Counted from the stretch's first letter, positions 1 through 8,635 are shown. The stretch: 64,000 nt of DNA from Streptomyces vietnamensis (GCF_000830005.1 NZ_CP010407.1:1703001-1767000), one strand, 5' to 3'. Numbers and translations: made by a program. Notes: a model not told the origin generated them from the sequence alone.

Positions 1-206
<206 letters not shown>

Positions 207-282
207 GGGGTGCGGCGGTTCTCTCTTCGGGGCCGGGGGACGCGGAGGGGCCGGGTGCTACGGGTTTTCGGGGGCCGACGCA

Positions 283-319
283 CCCGGACCCGCAGGCGCG
301 AGCGCGCTGCGGGTCCGGG
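283..319 (-). terminator. Hairpin terminator after rplT
   Basis: A perfect 13-bp inverted repeat (283-295 with 307-319, 11-nt loop) lies 24 bp beyond the rplT stop and ahead of the TrmH-family gene. It has no long U-run, which is normal for Streptomyces terminators. It probably ends the infC-rpmI-rplT transcript, fully or partly. Confidence 0.7.
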
Positions 320-343
320 CGGAAGTACTGCGGGCCTGGAAGA

Positions 344-730
344 TCAGGCGGCGGCCTTCGGGGCGTTGACGTCGGCCGGGAGGGCCTTCTGCGCAACCTC
401 GACCAGCGCGGCGAACGCGTTGATGTCGTTGACGGCCAGCTCGGCGAGGATCTTGCGGTCCACCTCGATGTTGGCGGCCTTCAGACCCTGGATGAGGCGG
501 TTGTACGTCATGCCGTTCTGGCGGGCAGCGGCGTTGATGCGCTGGATCCACAGCTGACGGAAGTCGCCCTTGCGCTTCTTGCGGTCGTTGTAGTTGTAGA
601 CCAGCGAGTGGGTGACCTGCTCCTTGGCCTTGCGGTACAGGCGCGAACGCTGACCGCGGTAGCCGGAGGCCTGCTCGAGGATCGCCCGGCGCTTCTTGTG
701 GGCGTTGACTGCCCGCTTGACGCGTGCCAC
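344..730 (-). CDS. rplT: 50S ribosomal protein L20
   Basis: 128 residues, a little longer than the usual 117-120. The opening [15 protein letters not shown] and the [15 protein letters not shown] segment are diagnostic for L20, which binds 23S rRNA early in assembly of the large subunit. It starts at GTG with a full AAGGAG Shine-Dalgarno sequence 7-8 nt upstream. It is the last gene of the infC-rpmI-rplT operon and follows rpmI by about 106 bp. In Firmicutes L20 represses this operon by binding its own leader. Whether that happens here is open, but the leader of this operon is also structured (see 1890-2045). The C-terminus is alanine-rich. Confidence 0.98.
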   Translation of the reverse strand: MARVKRAVNAHKKRRAILEQASGYRGQRSRLYRKAKEQVTHSLVYNYNDRKKRKGDFRQLWIQRINAAARQNGMTYNRLIQGLKAANIEVDRKILAELAVNDINAFAALVEVAQKALPADVNAPKAAA

Positions 731-836
731 TTCTTAACTCCTTGTAGCGGGGTCGTGGTGGTCCTCACACGACCCGAAAAACGGATGGGTCCCGGACGGT
801 GCCGGATGCCCTCGTCGCCGAGGGCGGGAGATCAGA

Positions 837-1031
837 TCAGATGCCCAGCATCTTCTTGATCTTGGCGGAGTCACCCGGGGCCATCTCGGCGTTGCCGGTG
901 AGGCGACGCGTCAGCTTGGACGACTTGTGCTCGAGCAGGTGGCGCTTACCGGCGCGCTCGCGCAGGATCTTGCCGGAGCCGGTGACCTTGAAGCGCTTCT
1001 TGGCACCGGAGTGCGTCTTGTTCTTCGGCAT
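837..1031 (-). CDS. rpmI: 50S ribosomal protein L35
   Basis: 64 residues, the family length. [20 protein letters not shown] and the [11 protein letters not shown] segment are the L35 signature. It starts at ATG with a GGAGAG-type ribosome binding site. It lies between infC (125 bp upstream, with a hairpin at 1128-1151 in the gap) and rplT. L35 is a small, very basic large-subunit protein. Confidence 0.98.
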   Translation of the reverse strand: MPKNKTHSGAKKRFKVTGSGKILRERAGKRHLLEHKSSKLTRRLTGNAEMAPGDSAKIKKMLGI

Positions 1032-1127
1032 AGCGCCGTTCTCTCCTCGTCAGTGGCGCTCCCCCCGGTGCGGGCACCGGTCGACCGGGAGCGTCATTCT
1101 TCGATTGGGTGGGACCGGACGGAATCC

Positions 1128-1151
1128 GGGGGCTGCCGGGAGGCAGCCCCC
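1128..1151 (-). promoter_or_regulatory. Hairpin between infC and rpmI
   Basis: A perfect 10-bp inverted repeat with a 4-nt loop (1128-1137 with 1142-1151) starts 6 nt after the infC stop. There is no U-run. Because the operon must continue to rpmI and rplT, this is more likely a partial terminator or RNA-processing/stability hairpin that sets IF3 against L35/L20 output than a full stop. That role is inference. Confidence 0.5.
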
Positions 1152-1156
1152 GAGGA

Positions 1157-1804
1157 TCACGCCTCGGCGTTCTCGGCCGGGGTCTCGGTCGAGGTCTCCT
1201 CGGCAGCGGCGGCGGGGGCCTCGGACGAACCGCCCTGGCGCTCCGCCTTGCGCGCGGCCTGGGCCTCGCGAGCCTCGGCCATGGCCTCGGTCTTCTTCTT
1301 GTGCGGACCGAGAACCATGATCATGTTCCGGCCGTCCTGCTTCGGGTTGGACTCGATGAATCCAAGCTCCTGGACGTCCTCGGCGAGGCGCTGCAGAAGT
1401 CGGTAACCGAGCTCCGGGCGGGACTGCTCACGACCACGGAACATGATCGTGATCTTGACCTTGTCGCCCTGCTTGAGGAACCGGACGACGTGACCCTTCT
1501 TGGTGTCATAGTCGTGCGGGTCGATCTTCGGCCGGAGCTTCATCTCCTTGATGACCGTGTGCGCCTGGTTCTTGCGCGCCTCACGGGCCTTCATGGCCGA
1601 CTCGTACTTGAACTTCCCGTAGTCCATGAGCTTGCACACGGGCGGGCGGGCGTTCGCCGCGACCTCGACCAGGTCGAGGTCGTACTCCTGCGCGAGCTCC
1701 AGGGCCTTGGCAAGGGGGACGATGCCCACCTGCTCGCCGCTGGGGCCGACAAGACGCACCTCGGGAACGCGAATCCGCTCGTTGATGCGGGGCTCGGCGC
1801 TGAT
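1157..1804 (-). CDS. infC: Translation initiation factor IF-3
   Basis: 215 residues from an ATC start codon. The N-domain begins [19 protein letters not shown], and the C-domain contains [14 protein letters not shown] and [15 protein letters not shown], the classic IF3 block that binds the 30S subunit. The last ~45 residues are an Ala/Glu-rich tail. I chose ATC (1802-1804) because AGGAGG lies four bases upstream at 1809-1814 and homologous proteins start Ser-Ala/Thr-Glu here. E. coli infC also uses a non-standard AUU codon through which IF3 limits its own synthesis. The alternative in-frame GTG at 1853-1855 has no ribosome binding site. First gene of infC-rpmI-rplT. Confidence 0.95.
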   Translation of the reverse strand: MSAEPRINERIRVPEVRLVGPSGEQVGIVPLAKALELAQEYDLDLVEVAANARPPVCKLMDYGKFKYESAMKAREARKNQAHTVIKEMKLRPKIDPHDYDTKKGHVVRFLKQGDKVKITIMFRGREQSRPELGYRLLQRLAEDVQELGFIESNPKQDGRNMIMVLGPHKKKTEAMAEAREAQAARKAERQGGSSEAPAAAAEETSTETPAENAEA

Positions 1805-1814
1805 GGATCCTCCT
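1802..1814 (-). promoter_or_regulatory. infC ribosome binding site and AUC start
   Basis: On the minus strand AGGAGG (1814-1809) is followed by ATCC and then the in-frame ATC (1804-1802). No ATG, GTG or TTG in this frame has a comparable site. IF3 discriminates against non-AUG starts, so an AUC start would give feedback control, as the AUU start does in E. coli. Confidence 0.7.
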
Positions 1815-1889
1815 CGGTAGCACCACGCGACCGCCTTGGCGGACGGACACGTCACGTGAAACAGTTGAGACCAACCGGGCCGGTACATG

Positions 1890-2045
1890 AAAAATGCCCC
1901 GGACGGTACACAGGCGGGGCTCCACGGAAAACCGGAGCACCACCACGGTGAACCGCGGGGCGCGCATCGGGCGGCTCCATCGTCCGTACGGAACGATGGG
2001 CGCCACCTGACCGGTGACCCGCCACCCGCGAGGGTGGTCAGGTGG
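1890..2045 (-). promoter_or_regulatory. Structured infC leader with terminator-like hairpin
   Basis: Read on the minus strand, the untranslated leader holds a series of inverted repeats: 2003-2011 with 2037-2045 (9 bp, with an internal 6-bp arm pair 2022-2027/2032-2037), 1977-1983 with 1993-1999 (7 bp), 1919-1923 with 1934-1938 (5 bp), and 1896-1901 with 1915-1920 (6 G-C pairs). The last is followed directly by A and five U residues (1895-1890), an intrinsic-terminator shape that is rare in this GC-rich window. The 5-bp hairpin shares bases 1919-1920 with the terminator arm, so the two may compete. This fits an attenuator controlling infC-rpmI-rplT. The ligand, possibly L20, is unknown. Confidence 0.55.
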
Positions 2046-2158
2046 GAGTACGGAGCCTCCACTTGTGGGCCGGACACAGAGGTGTCCAGCCGGTCGTTAC
2101 ACAAGGTTAGCAGGACCCGGCGGTCGGCGCGAACCGTACGTCCGCTTATCGTGTGGGC

Positions 2159-2527
2159 ATGAGCGAGACGCCCCAGAACGAGTCCACGGACACCCCCGAC
2201 TTCGAATCCATGACCCGCGACATCGCGGAGGTCCCGGCGGTCGAGGTGATCGTGACGGTCGCCGTCAACCTGATGAGCGCCGCCGCGGTGAAGCTCGGGC
2301 TCACCGAGGAGGGCGAGAAGCACAAGGACCTCGACGAGGCGCGCAAGCTGATCCACGCGCTCGCGGGCCTCCTGGACGCCGGCGCGACGGAGGTCTCCTC
2401 CTTCCACGCGGCTCCCCTGCGGGACGGCCTGAAGTCCCTCCAGCTCGCCTTCCGCGAGGCGTCCCTGATCCCGGACGAGCCGGGCCAGGGACCGGGCGAG
2501 AAGTACACGGGGCCGGTGTACGGCTAG
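2159..2527 (+). CDS. DUF1844 domain protein
   Basis: 122 residues from ATG 2159; a GTG two codons earlier is possible. The central part ([20 protein letters not shown] through AAVKLGL and [17 protein letters not shown]) is the DUF1844 pattern, an all-helical family of unknown function. In actinobacteria it is often found divergent from or beside infC, as here. There is no signal peptide or membrane segment, so it is cytoplasmic. The 355 bp between its start and the infC start hold the infC leader. The last 20 bp of the gene are repeated, imperfectly, 83 bp downstream (2591-2610). Confidence 0.85.
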   Translation: MSETPQNESTDTPDFESMTRDIAEVPAVEVIVTVAVNLMSAAAVKLGLTEEGEKHKDLDEARKLIHALAGLLDAGATEVSSFHAAPLRDGLKSLQLAFREASLIPDEPGQGPGEKYTGPVYG

Positions 2528-2610
2528 GAGCCGATCGGGCCCGCCAGGGCCGCGGGGGTACGGGGGTCGCCCCCCGGAAGAGAACAGCCACCGGACCGGT
2601 GTACGGCTAG
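2508..2610 (+). repeat. Duplicated 3' end of the DUF1844 gene
   Basis: The last 20 bp of the gene, encoding GPVYG and the TAG stop (2508-2527), recur at 2591-2610 with 18 of 20 bases identical, including a second TAG. The copies are 83 bp apart and separated by GC-rich sequence. It looks like a short local duplication. Confidence 0.7.
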
Positions 2611-2616
2611 AAGTGG

Positions 2617-3351
2617 TTACTGCTTTACGTAGAAGGGCTCGCCCGGAGGCGTGGCCGAGGCCGGCAGGAGTGCCAGGTCGAGGCCCCGCACCAGGCGGGC
2701 CCTCAGTGTTTCGTCGGCGGCCAGGGCGCGGGCCACGCGCTGGGCGGCCTCCGCCGGAGCGGCGTCGGCGTCGAGGACCAGGGCGACGGTGCCGTCGGCG
2801 GTGCCGGGCCCCAGGTGGGCGCGGAGCACCGCGGGCTCGGCGGCGACGACGGCGCGCACGGCGTCCCGTACGGCCGGGTCGTCGAGCGGGTCGGCGCTGG
2901 AGCGGCCCTCGGCGAGGGCGAGCAGCGCGGAGCCGGCCACCTGGTACGGCACGGGTCCCGCCAGGTCCAGGACCAGGGTGTCGGCCTTCTCGTGGACGAG
3001 CGCGGCGAGCGCCTGCTGGAGGGGAACGGCCACGGGACGGGCCTGCGGGTCCCAGAGGGCGAGCGAGGCGATCGAGGTGAAGGCCGGCAGGGCCCGCCGG
3101 TCGCCGGCCGTGAGGGTGGGGACGGCCATGTCGCTCGTCTTCTCCTGCTTGAGGCCCGTCTCGGGGTCGATCTCGACCTCGCCGAGGACGGCGACGACGG
3201 GGACGAGCAGCCGGGCCCCCTTCAGGGCTTCGAGGACGGGTCCGTGGGCGGTCCGGTCCTCCGCCCAGGCCGCGAGGGCCGCGGCGAGCCGCGGGTCGGC
3301 GGTGCCGTCGTCTTCGGAGAAACCGGGGTCCGGGATGTTCTTGAGCGCCAC
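2617..3351 (-). CDS. SseB-family protein
   Basis: 244 residues, starting [16 protein letters not shown]. The organisation, an N-terminal segment with [19 protein letters not shown] and a middle with [20 protein letters not shown], matches the SseB N-terminal domain family common in Streptomyces. Its biochemical role is unknown; the name comes from Salmonella enhanced-serine-sensitivity/secretion proteins, and the similarity does not imply secretion. There are no membrane segments. It is on the minus strand and ends 6 bp from the second copy of the DUF1844 gene end, so the two genes converge. Stand-alone gene. Confidence 0.8.
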   Translation of the reverse strand: MALKNIPDPGFSEDDGTADPRLAAALAAWAEDRTAHGPVLEALKGARLLVPVVAVLGEVEIDPETGLKQEKTSDMAVPTLTAGDRRALPAFTSIASLALWDPQARPVAVPLQQALAALVHEKADTLVLDLAGPVPYQVAGSALLALAEGRSSADPLDDPAVRDAVRAVVAAEPAVLRAHLGPGTADGTVALVLDADAAPAEAAQRVARALAADETLRARLVRGLDLALLPASATPPGEPFYVKQ

Positions 3352-3394
3352 GCACCGAGCCTAACGGCCGGGCCGGAGCCGCCGGACAACGGCC

Positions 3395-3434
3395 CTGGGG
3401 CCTGTCCGGCGGATCAGGGTCGGACAGGCCCTAG
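3395..3434. repeat. GGCCTGTCCG palindrome that includes the mycosin stop codon
   Basis: A 14-bp inverted repeat with one mismatch (3395-3408 with 3421-3434, 12-bp centre containing GGATCAGGG). Related copies lie at 52905-52938 and 52980-53020. On the minus strand the repeat begins CTAGGGCC, whose TAG (3433-3431) is the stop codon of the mycosin gene. It also has the form of a terminator. Confidence 0.75.
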
Positions 3435-4612
3435 TGCGTCCGGTGGGCGCGTCGGAGTATCACGGCGGTGAGGAGCAGCAGGGCGCCGAGTCCGCCGGCG
3501 GCGGGGGCGAGCAGGCCGAGCGGGCGGCTCTCCTCGGCAGCGGGGACGGGACCGGGCCCGAAGTACCGGCCCTGGTAGCCGGTGGCGGCGCTCTTGAGGT
3601 CGCCGCCCTTCACCCGGCCCCCGGCGGCGATCGCGGCGGCCGGGTCGACGATCCCGTACCCCTTGGCGTCGCTGCGTCCGCCCTTCGGCCGGTTGCGGGC
3701 GGTGTCGATGAGGAGCCGCTTGACCTGGGCGGGGGTGAGGTCGGGGTGCGCGGCGCGGACGAGGGCGACGGCGCCGGAGACGAACGCGGAGGCGGCGCTG
3801 GTGCCCCAGCCCTCGTAGTAGCGGTGGTCGGGGTCGGCGATGACGATGTCGTCGCCGGGGGCGCTGACGGTGGCGTACCAGCGGCGGGTGGAGAAGGCGG
3901 CGTGGGTGCCGTAGCGGTCGACGGCGGCGACGGCGATGACGCCGGGGTAGGCCGCGGGGTACGAGATGTGGTCGCCCTTCTCGCCGCCGTTGCCGGCGGA
4001 GGCGACGACGGAGACGCCCTTGGCGAGGGCGTACTGGACGGCGGCGTCCTCGCCCGCGTCGGGGTGGGCGGACTTGGAGTCGTCTCCGAGGGAGAGGTTG
4101 ATGACGTCGGCGCCGTGGTCGGCGGCCCAGCGGATGCCCTCGGCGAGGGCGGTGCCGCGGGTCTTGCGGGCCTTGTCGCGGGCCTTGTCGGTGGATTCCA
4201 GGATGACCCGTACGGGGAGGATCCGGACGTCGGGGGCGACGCCGAGGACGCCGTCCTCGCCGCCGGGGCCGTGGCCGTGCCCGGCGATGATGCCGGCCAT
4301 GGCGGTGCCGTGCCGGGCCCAGGCGCGGTCGCCCTTCGAGGCTCCGAAGCCGACGAGGTCGCGTCCGGCGAGGACCGAACCCGCGAGGTCCGGGTGGTCG
4401 GCGTCGACGCCGGTGTCGAGGACGGCGACGGTGATGCCGTGCCCCTTCGTCGTACGCCAGGCCTCCGTGGTGTGGAGGGCTTCGAGGCCCCACTGGCGGG
4501 CCCGGATGGTGTCGGCGTGCGCGGGGGCGGTGGTGGCGGGGAGGACGGAGAAGGCGGCGGCGAGCAGCGCGACCGCGCCGCCGCGGGTCCGGCGGTGGGT
4601 GGGTCGGATCAC
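3431..4612 (-). CDS. mycP: Mycosin-type subtilisin protease, membrane anchored
   Basis: 393 residues from GTG 4612. Residues 1-33 are a secretion signal ending PAHA. The S8 catalytic triad is visible: Asp66 in AVLDTGVDADHPD, His101 in ARHGTAMAG and Ser272 in WGTSAASAF; Asn208 (SAGNGG) is the oxyanion residue. A C-terminal membrane helix (about 366-386) precedes a short basic tail. Together these define mycosins, the proteases of type VII (ESX) secretion systems. The start overlaps the stop of the upstream gene by GTGA, so the two are translationally coupled. No EccB, EccC, EccD or WXG100 gene is in the window, so an ESX role is not shown by context; an orphan cell-surface protease is equally possible. 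Confidence 0.9.
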   Translation of the reverse strand: MIRPTHRRTRGGAVALLAAAFSVLPATTAPAHADTIRARQWGLEALHTTEAWRTTKGHGITVAVLDTGVDADHPDLAGSVLAGRDLVGFGASKGDRAWARHGTAMAGIIAGHGHGPGGEDGVLGVAPDVRILPVRVILESTDKARDKARKTRGTALAEGIRWAADHGADVINLSLGDDSKSAHPDAGEDAAVQYALAKGVSVVASAGNGGEKGDHISYPAAYPGVIAVAAVDRYGTHAAFSTRRWYATVSAPGDDIVIADPDHRYYEGWGTSAASAFVSGAVALVRAAHPDLTPAQVKRLLIDTARNRPKGGRSDAKGYGIVDPAAAIAAGGRVKGGDLKSAATGYQGRYFGPGPVPAAEESRPLGLLAPAAGGLGALLLLTAVILRRAHRTH

Positions 4613-6015
4613 CGGGCGTTCTCCTTGGCGGCCGTCGTGGCGGCCGTGCGCAGCAGTCGTACGAGGCGTTCGGTGATGCCCTTGGCCTCGTGGCCGAGGC
4701 CGGACTGGGCGGTGGCGTCGGTACGGTTCGCGGCCATGGCCCGGTCGGCGGGGACGGGGCCGCCGTCGACGGTCCGGCCGTCGGCGAAGCCGGAGACGGC
4801 GGTGACGACGACGGGGAGGTCGGCGGGGGCGTTCAGCCACCAGGCGGCGCGCTGCGGGGCGCCGAAGCGGGCGGCGACGGTGCCGGGTCCGGCGAGGGCC
4901 GGGGGGACGTCGGCGCCGAGGCGGGTGGTGAGGCCCTGACCGAGGGTGCGCTGAGTGGCCGCATCGGCCTGGGTGAAGACGAGGCCGACGGTGAGGACGC
5001 TGCTGGTGGTGGCGTCGGTGTAGGTGGCGCGCAGGACGCGTTCGCAGCCGAGCGGCTGGACGGTGGCGAGGAGGCCCTTGGCGAGGACGGCGGGGGTGCA
5101 GGCGGCGTCCGGGGCGACGACGATCCGGGTCCAGGTGCGGTCGGCGCCGCCGGGGCCGGCGCCGGGGCCGGCGAGGGTGCGGGGGAAGAGGGCGTCGACG
5201 GGAGCGTTGTGCCAGAGGTCCTTCGCCTCCGCGTACCCGACGGGTTCGGCGGGCTTCCCGGGCTCGGCGGCGGCCAGCCACACCCCGGCGAGGGCCCCGC
5301 CGATGAGCCCGAACCCGAGCACGGCACAGACGGCGACGGCGACGGTCCGCCCGGTACGCCGCTCCCGCACGGGCCGCAGCCGCGTGGTGACCTCGACGGG
5401 CGCCTCGGGCGGCAGCGCGCCGGGACCGGAGGAGTGGCCGTACGGGGGGAGGTGCGGCGGCTGCGAGGACGCGGGGGCGGGTACGGGCCGGGCGGGTACG
5501 GCGGAACGCCCTGCGGCGGCAGCTGCGGGCCGGGCAGGGCCACCCGTCGGCCGGGCAGGGGCAGCTTCGGGCCTGCCGCCGGCGTCCGGTCGTCCGGCAG
5601 GTCCGGCCGCCGGCCTGAGGGAGCCGCCCGTCGGCTCGTCATGGGCGGCCGCGGGCCAGGCGGGGGCAGCCGCGGGTCGTGTGGGGGCGTCCGTGGGCCC
5701 TGCGGGGGCCGTCGGCCGGGCGGGAACGACCATCGCCCCGGCGGGGGCCGTCGTGGGCCGGGCCGGGGTGGACGGCACGGCCGTCGACCCAGGCGGCACG
5801 AGGGCGGCCGGGACGGGGGGTGCGGCCGCAGGCCGGACCGGGGTGGACGTCGTGGCCGCCGGAGTGGAGCGTGTGGTCGGCGGGCCGGGCCGCGTCGGCG
5901 GTGGGGTCGTCGGGGTGATCGGGCGGAGGCGGGTCGTCGTCTCCACTGCGGGGGTGTCCGCCGGCAGCAGGGCGTCCGTGATGCGGGAGGCCGTGGGGCG
6001 ATGCTCGCCGGTCAT
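4609..6015 (-). CDS. Pro/Ala/Thr-rich single-pass membrane protein coupled to mycosin
   Basis: 468 residues from ATG 6015, preceded by GGAG. Residues 1 to about 223 are low-complexity Pro, Ala, Thr and Arg, probably disordered and cytoplasmic, ending in a dibasic patch (RPVRERRTGR). One membrane helix follows at about 224-248, then a ~220-residue outer domain with two cysteines (AACTP, LGCER) that could form a disulphide. I recognise no named family. Its stop overlaps the mycosin start (GTGA), so the two are made in near-equal amounts and may form a complex or an enzyme-partner pair. It is divergent from the gene at 6125 with 109 bp between. Confidence 0.7.
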   Translation of the reverse strand: MTGEHRPTASRITDALLPADTPAVETTTRLRPITPTTPPPTRPGPPTTRSTPAATTSTPVRPAAAPPVPAALVPPGSTAVPSTPARPTTAPAGAMVVPARPTAPAGPTDAPTRPAAAPAWPAAAHDEPTGGSLRPAAGPAGRPDAGGRPEAAPARPTGGPARPAAAAAGRSAVPARPVPAPASSQPPHLPPYGHSSGPGALPPEAPVEVTTRLRPVRERRTGRTVAVAVCAVLGFGLIGGALAGVWLAAAEPGKPAEPVGYAEAKDLWHNAPVDALFPRTLAGPGAGPGGADRTWTRIVVAPDAACTPAVLAKGLLATVQPLGCERVLRATYTDATTSSVLTVGLVFTQADAATQRTLGQGLTTRLGADVPPALAGPGTVAARFGAPQRAAWWLNAPADLPVVVTAVSGFADGRTVDGGPVPADRAMAANRTDATAQSGLGHEAKGITERLVRLLRTAATTAAKENAR

Positions 6016-6124
6016 CCCCGTCTCCCCGCTCGTGTCGACAATGCCCGCCACTCTACGGGCTGTTCCCCCACCCGCGGGAACCCAGGGGCTACCCACCCGT
6101 AAACCTGTCTGGCAAGCTCGGGCC

Positions 6125-7327
6125 ATGACTCCCCGTGCCGCCGACCGGGCCCGCTACGACCGGGCCACCGCTCACCTCGACGCGCCCGTGGCGATCGTCG
6201 ACCTGGAGGCCTTCGACGCCAACGCGGCGGACCTCGTGCGCCGGGCCGGAGGCAAGCCGATCCGGGTGGCGAGCAAGTCCGTGCGGTGCCGGGCGCTGCT
6301 CGAACGGGTCCTCGCGCGGGACGGGTTCGCCGGGATCATGTCGTTCACGCTCGACGAGTCGCTGTGGCTGGCGCGGGCCGGGTTCGAGGACGTGCTGCTC
6401 GCGTACCCCTCCGCCGACCGTGTCGGGTTCGGGGAGCTCGTGCGCGATCCGAAGCTCGCCGCCGCCGTCACCGTGATGGTCGACGACGTGGCGCAGCTCG
6501 ATCTGATCGACGCCGCCCGCGCGGGCGGCACGGAGGAGGTGCGGGTCTGTCTGGAGCTGGACACCGCGCTCCATCTGTTCGGCGGGCGGGTACGGGTCGG
6601 GGCGCGGCGCTCCCCGCTGAGGGAGCCCGCCCAGCTGGCCGAGCTGGCCCGTTCCGTCGTGCGGCGCCCCGGTTTCCGGCTCGTCGGGATCATGGCGTAC
6701 GAGGGGCACGTCGCCGGCGTCGGGGACTCGGTCGCCGGTCGGCCGCTCAGGTCGCGGGCGATCCGGCTGATGCAGTCCGCCGCCCGCAAGGAGCTCGCGG
6801 AGCGCCGCGCCGCCGTGGTGCGGGCCGTCCGGGCGGTCGCGCCGGATCTGGAGTTCGTGAACGGCGGCGGCACCGGGAGCGTGCAGCACACGGCCGCCGA
6901 GGACGCGGTGACCGAGATCGCGGCGGGTTCGGGCCTCTTCGTGCCGCGTCTCTTCGACAACTACACGTCCTTCAGCGGCCGCCCCGCCGCGCTCTTCGCG
7001 CAGCCGGTGGTCCGCCGCCCGGGCGTGGGCGTGGTGACGGTGCTCGGCGGCGGTTACCCGGCGTCGGGTGCCGCGGGCCCGGACCGGCTGCCCGTCCCGT
7101 ACCTGCCGGAGGGGCTCCGCTACGACCCGCAGGAGGGTCCCGGCGAGGTGCAGACCCCGCTGCTCGGCTCCCCCGCCGACGATCTGCGGATCGGCGACAA
7201 GGTCTGGTTCCGGCACGCGAAGGCCGGGGAGCTGTGCGAGCGGTTCGAGAACCTGCACCTGGTCGAGGGGGACCGCGTCACCGCCACCGTGCCCACGTAT
7301 CGGGGCGAGGGCATGACCTTCCTCTAG
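6125..7327 (+). CDS. PLP-dependent amino acid deaminase/aldolase (alanine racemase fold)
   Basis: 400 residues from ATG 6125; the ribosome binding site is weak. The N-terminal half is a fold-type III barrel with the PLP lysine at Lys51 in IRVASKSVRC, and the C-terminal metal-site region includes GGGYPASG, TPLLG and RIGDKVWFRHAKAGEL. This layout belongs to the D-threonine aldolase / D-serine dehydratase-like group annotated as amino acid deaminase/aldolase. Such enzymes cleave or deaminate D- or L-hydroxy amino acids in the cytosol; the substrate here is not evident. It stands alone, divergent from the mycosin pair, and converges on the HAD gene with 6 bp between stops. Confidence 0.8.
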   Translation: MTPRAADRARYDRATAHLDAPVAIVDLEAFDANAADLVRRAGGKPIRVASKSVRCRALLERVLARDGFAGIMSFTLDESLWLARAGFEDVLLAYPSADRVGFGELVRDPKLAAAVTVMVDDVAQLDLIDAARAGGTEEVRVCLELDTALHLFGGRVRVGARRSPLREPAQLAELARSVVRRPGFRLVGIMAYEGHVAGVGDSVAGRPLRSRAIRLMQSAARKELAERRAAVVRAVRAVAPDLEFVNGGGTGSVQHTAAEDAVTEIAAGSGLFVPRLFDNYTSFSGRPAALFAQPVVRRPGVGVVTVLGGGYPASGAAGPDRLPVPYLPEGLRYDPQEGPGEVQTPLLGSPADDLRIGDKVWFRHAKAGELCERFENLHLVEGDRVTATVPTYRGEGMTFL

Positions 7328-7333
7328 GAACCG

Positions 7334-8587
7334 TCAGAAGACCGTGTCCAGCTGGTCCGGGACGATGCTGCCGTCGGCGCGCCGGACCGGCTGGGCCGTG
7401 CCGTCGCTCGCCGTGTAGCCGGTGGTCGAGCAGGGGTACGCGCTCGTCCTCTGCTTCTTCGGCTCGATGAACATGGGGTTCACGAGCCAGCGGCCGTCGC
7501 CGTTCTCGTACGCCCGGCACATGAGCTCGTTCTTGTTGCGGTTGAGGACGAGGCGCAGCCCGGTGGCGTCCCGCAGGAAGGAGATGTCGGTGTCGGAGTC
7601 GCCGGCGGCGAAGACCTGGCGGCGGGCGGCGGGCTGGACGCGCTCGGCGGCGGGGCCGCGGACGCCGAAGATCTCCTGGTTGACGAAGCAGCGCTTGCCG
7701 TCGATGTAGGTGATCATCGCGTCCTCGCCGTCCCGGACGCCACCGCAGCCCTTGAGGTGGCTGGTGAGGCGGCCGTGGTCGGTGGTGTTGCGGATGCCGA
7801 CGGCGTGGGAGGGGTCGACGCCGACGCCCTTTGCCCAGACGTCGACGACGGGCTCGGGCGAGGCGGAGACGATCCAGACGTCGAAGCCGCCGTCCTGGAG
7901 GGTGCGGATCAGGTCCCGCTGCTGGTCGTAGTAACGGACCCAGCCGGTGACCTTCGCGGTGCCGACCTGCTGGGTGGCGCCCTGCGGGGCGGCGAGGTTC
8001 TCGGCGCGGGCGGCGGCCGCGAAGGAGGCGGCCTGGCGGGTGGTCCAGCCGTGCAGGAGCTGGGCGAGCCAGGCGTACTGGGGCTCCATGCGGCGGTGGT
8101 CGTAGCCGGTGAAGGCCGTGCGGCCCGTGGTCGTGGCGCCGTTCCCGTACACCGCGAGCAGTTCGTCGGCGCAGGCCGTGTCGGTGGATGTGGGGAGGGT
8201 GCCGACGCCGGTGGGGCAGACCTCTGCGAGGGCGGTCGCGGCCTCGGGGGTGAGGTAGCGGCTGGTGGTGGACCAGTCGCCGTCCTTCGGGGGCCGGACG
8301 CGGTCGTTGCGCAGGAGCCAGTAGAAGGTGGCGTCGCCGACGTCGTTCTTGATGACGGTGTTGTCCCAGTCGAAGACCGCGACGGGCTTCTCCCCACGAG
8401 GCCGCCCCTTGTCGGTGCAGTGGTCGGCGATCAGGGCGTCGATGCGGGCCTTGTTGTCGCCGTACCAGCCCTCGGAGACCTTCAGGGTGGGGCATGCGGC
8501 GGGCCCGGCCTCGGCGGAAGCCGTGGGGAGGAGACCGGTGGCGGCGAGGGCGAGGGCGGCCGCCGCGGCGGAGGTGCGGAGCTTCAC
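7334..8587 (-). CDS. Secreted HAD-family phosphatase
   Basis: 417 residues from GTG 8587, with AGGAG seven bases upstream. Residues 1-26 form a signal peptide ending ASA. HAD motif I is VFDWDNT (Asp73/Asp75), motif II is IVSASPE (Ser241), a Lys lies near 298, and motif IV is GDSDTD (329-334), so all catalytic positions are present. The large insert between motifs I and II (about 160 residues) makes it much longer than a minimal HAD phosphatase. It probably hydrolyses phosphoesters outside the cell, but the substrate is unknown and phosphate regulation was not detected. Upstream lie four 8-bp repeats (8601-8632) and a terminator hairpin. Confidence 0.85.
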   Translation of the reverse strand: MKLRTSAAAAALALAATGLLPTASAEAGPAACPTLKVSEGWYGDNKARIDALIADHCTDKGRPRGEKPVAVFDWDNTVIKNDVGDATFYWLLRNDRVRPPKDGDWSTTSRYLTPEAATALAEVCPTGVGTLPTSTDTACADELLAVYGNGATTTGRTAFTGYDHRRMEPQYAWLAQLLHGWTTRQAASFAAAARAENLAAPQGATQQVGTAKVTGWVRYYDQQRDLIRTLQDGGFDVWIVSASPEPVVDVWAKGVGVDPSHAVGIRNTTDHGRLTSHLKGCGGVRDGEDAMITYIDGKRCFVNQEIFGVRGPAAERVQPAARRQVFAAGDSDTDISFLRDATGLRLVLNRNKNELMCRAYENGDGRWLVNPMFIEPKKQRTSAYPCSTTGYTASDGTAQPVRRADGSIVPDQLDTVF

Positions 8588-8600
8588 GGGCGTTCTCCTG

Positions 8601-8632
8601 TCGGTACGTCGGTACGTCGGCGCGTCGGTACG
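8601..8632. repeat. Four tandem 8-bp repeats upstream of the HAD gene
   Basis: The units TCGGTACG, TCGGTACG, TCGGCGCG and TCGGTACG run without gaps, 14 bp ahead of the secreted-phosphatase start. This could be a slippage-prone promoter or spacer. No regulator is known for it. Confidence 0.6.
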
Positions 8633-8635
8633 CAC

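Noticed and set aside
1890..2045. Assigning the infC leader to a named L20-binding RNA family
   Set aside because: The fold is compatible, but I cannot confirm the consensus without a covariance search.
1804..3355. A 732-codon open frame running upstream of infC
   Set aside because: Only its last 215 codons resemble IF3; the rest is the shadow of the leader, DUF1844 and SseB genes.
3431..6015. A type VII secretion locus
   Set aside because: Only the mycosin matches; no EccB, C, D, E or WXG100 gene is present in the window.
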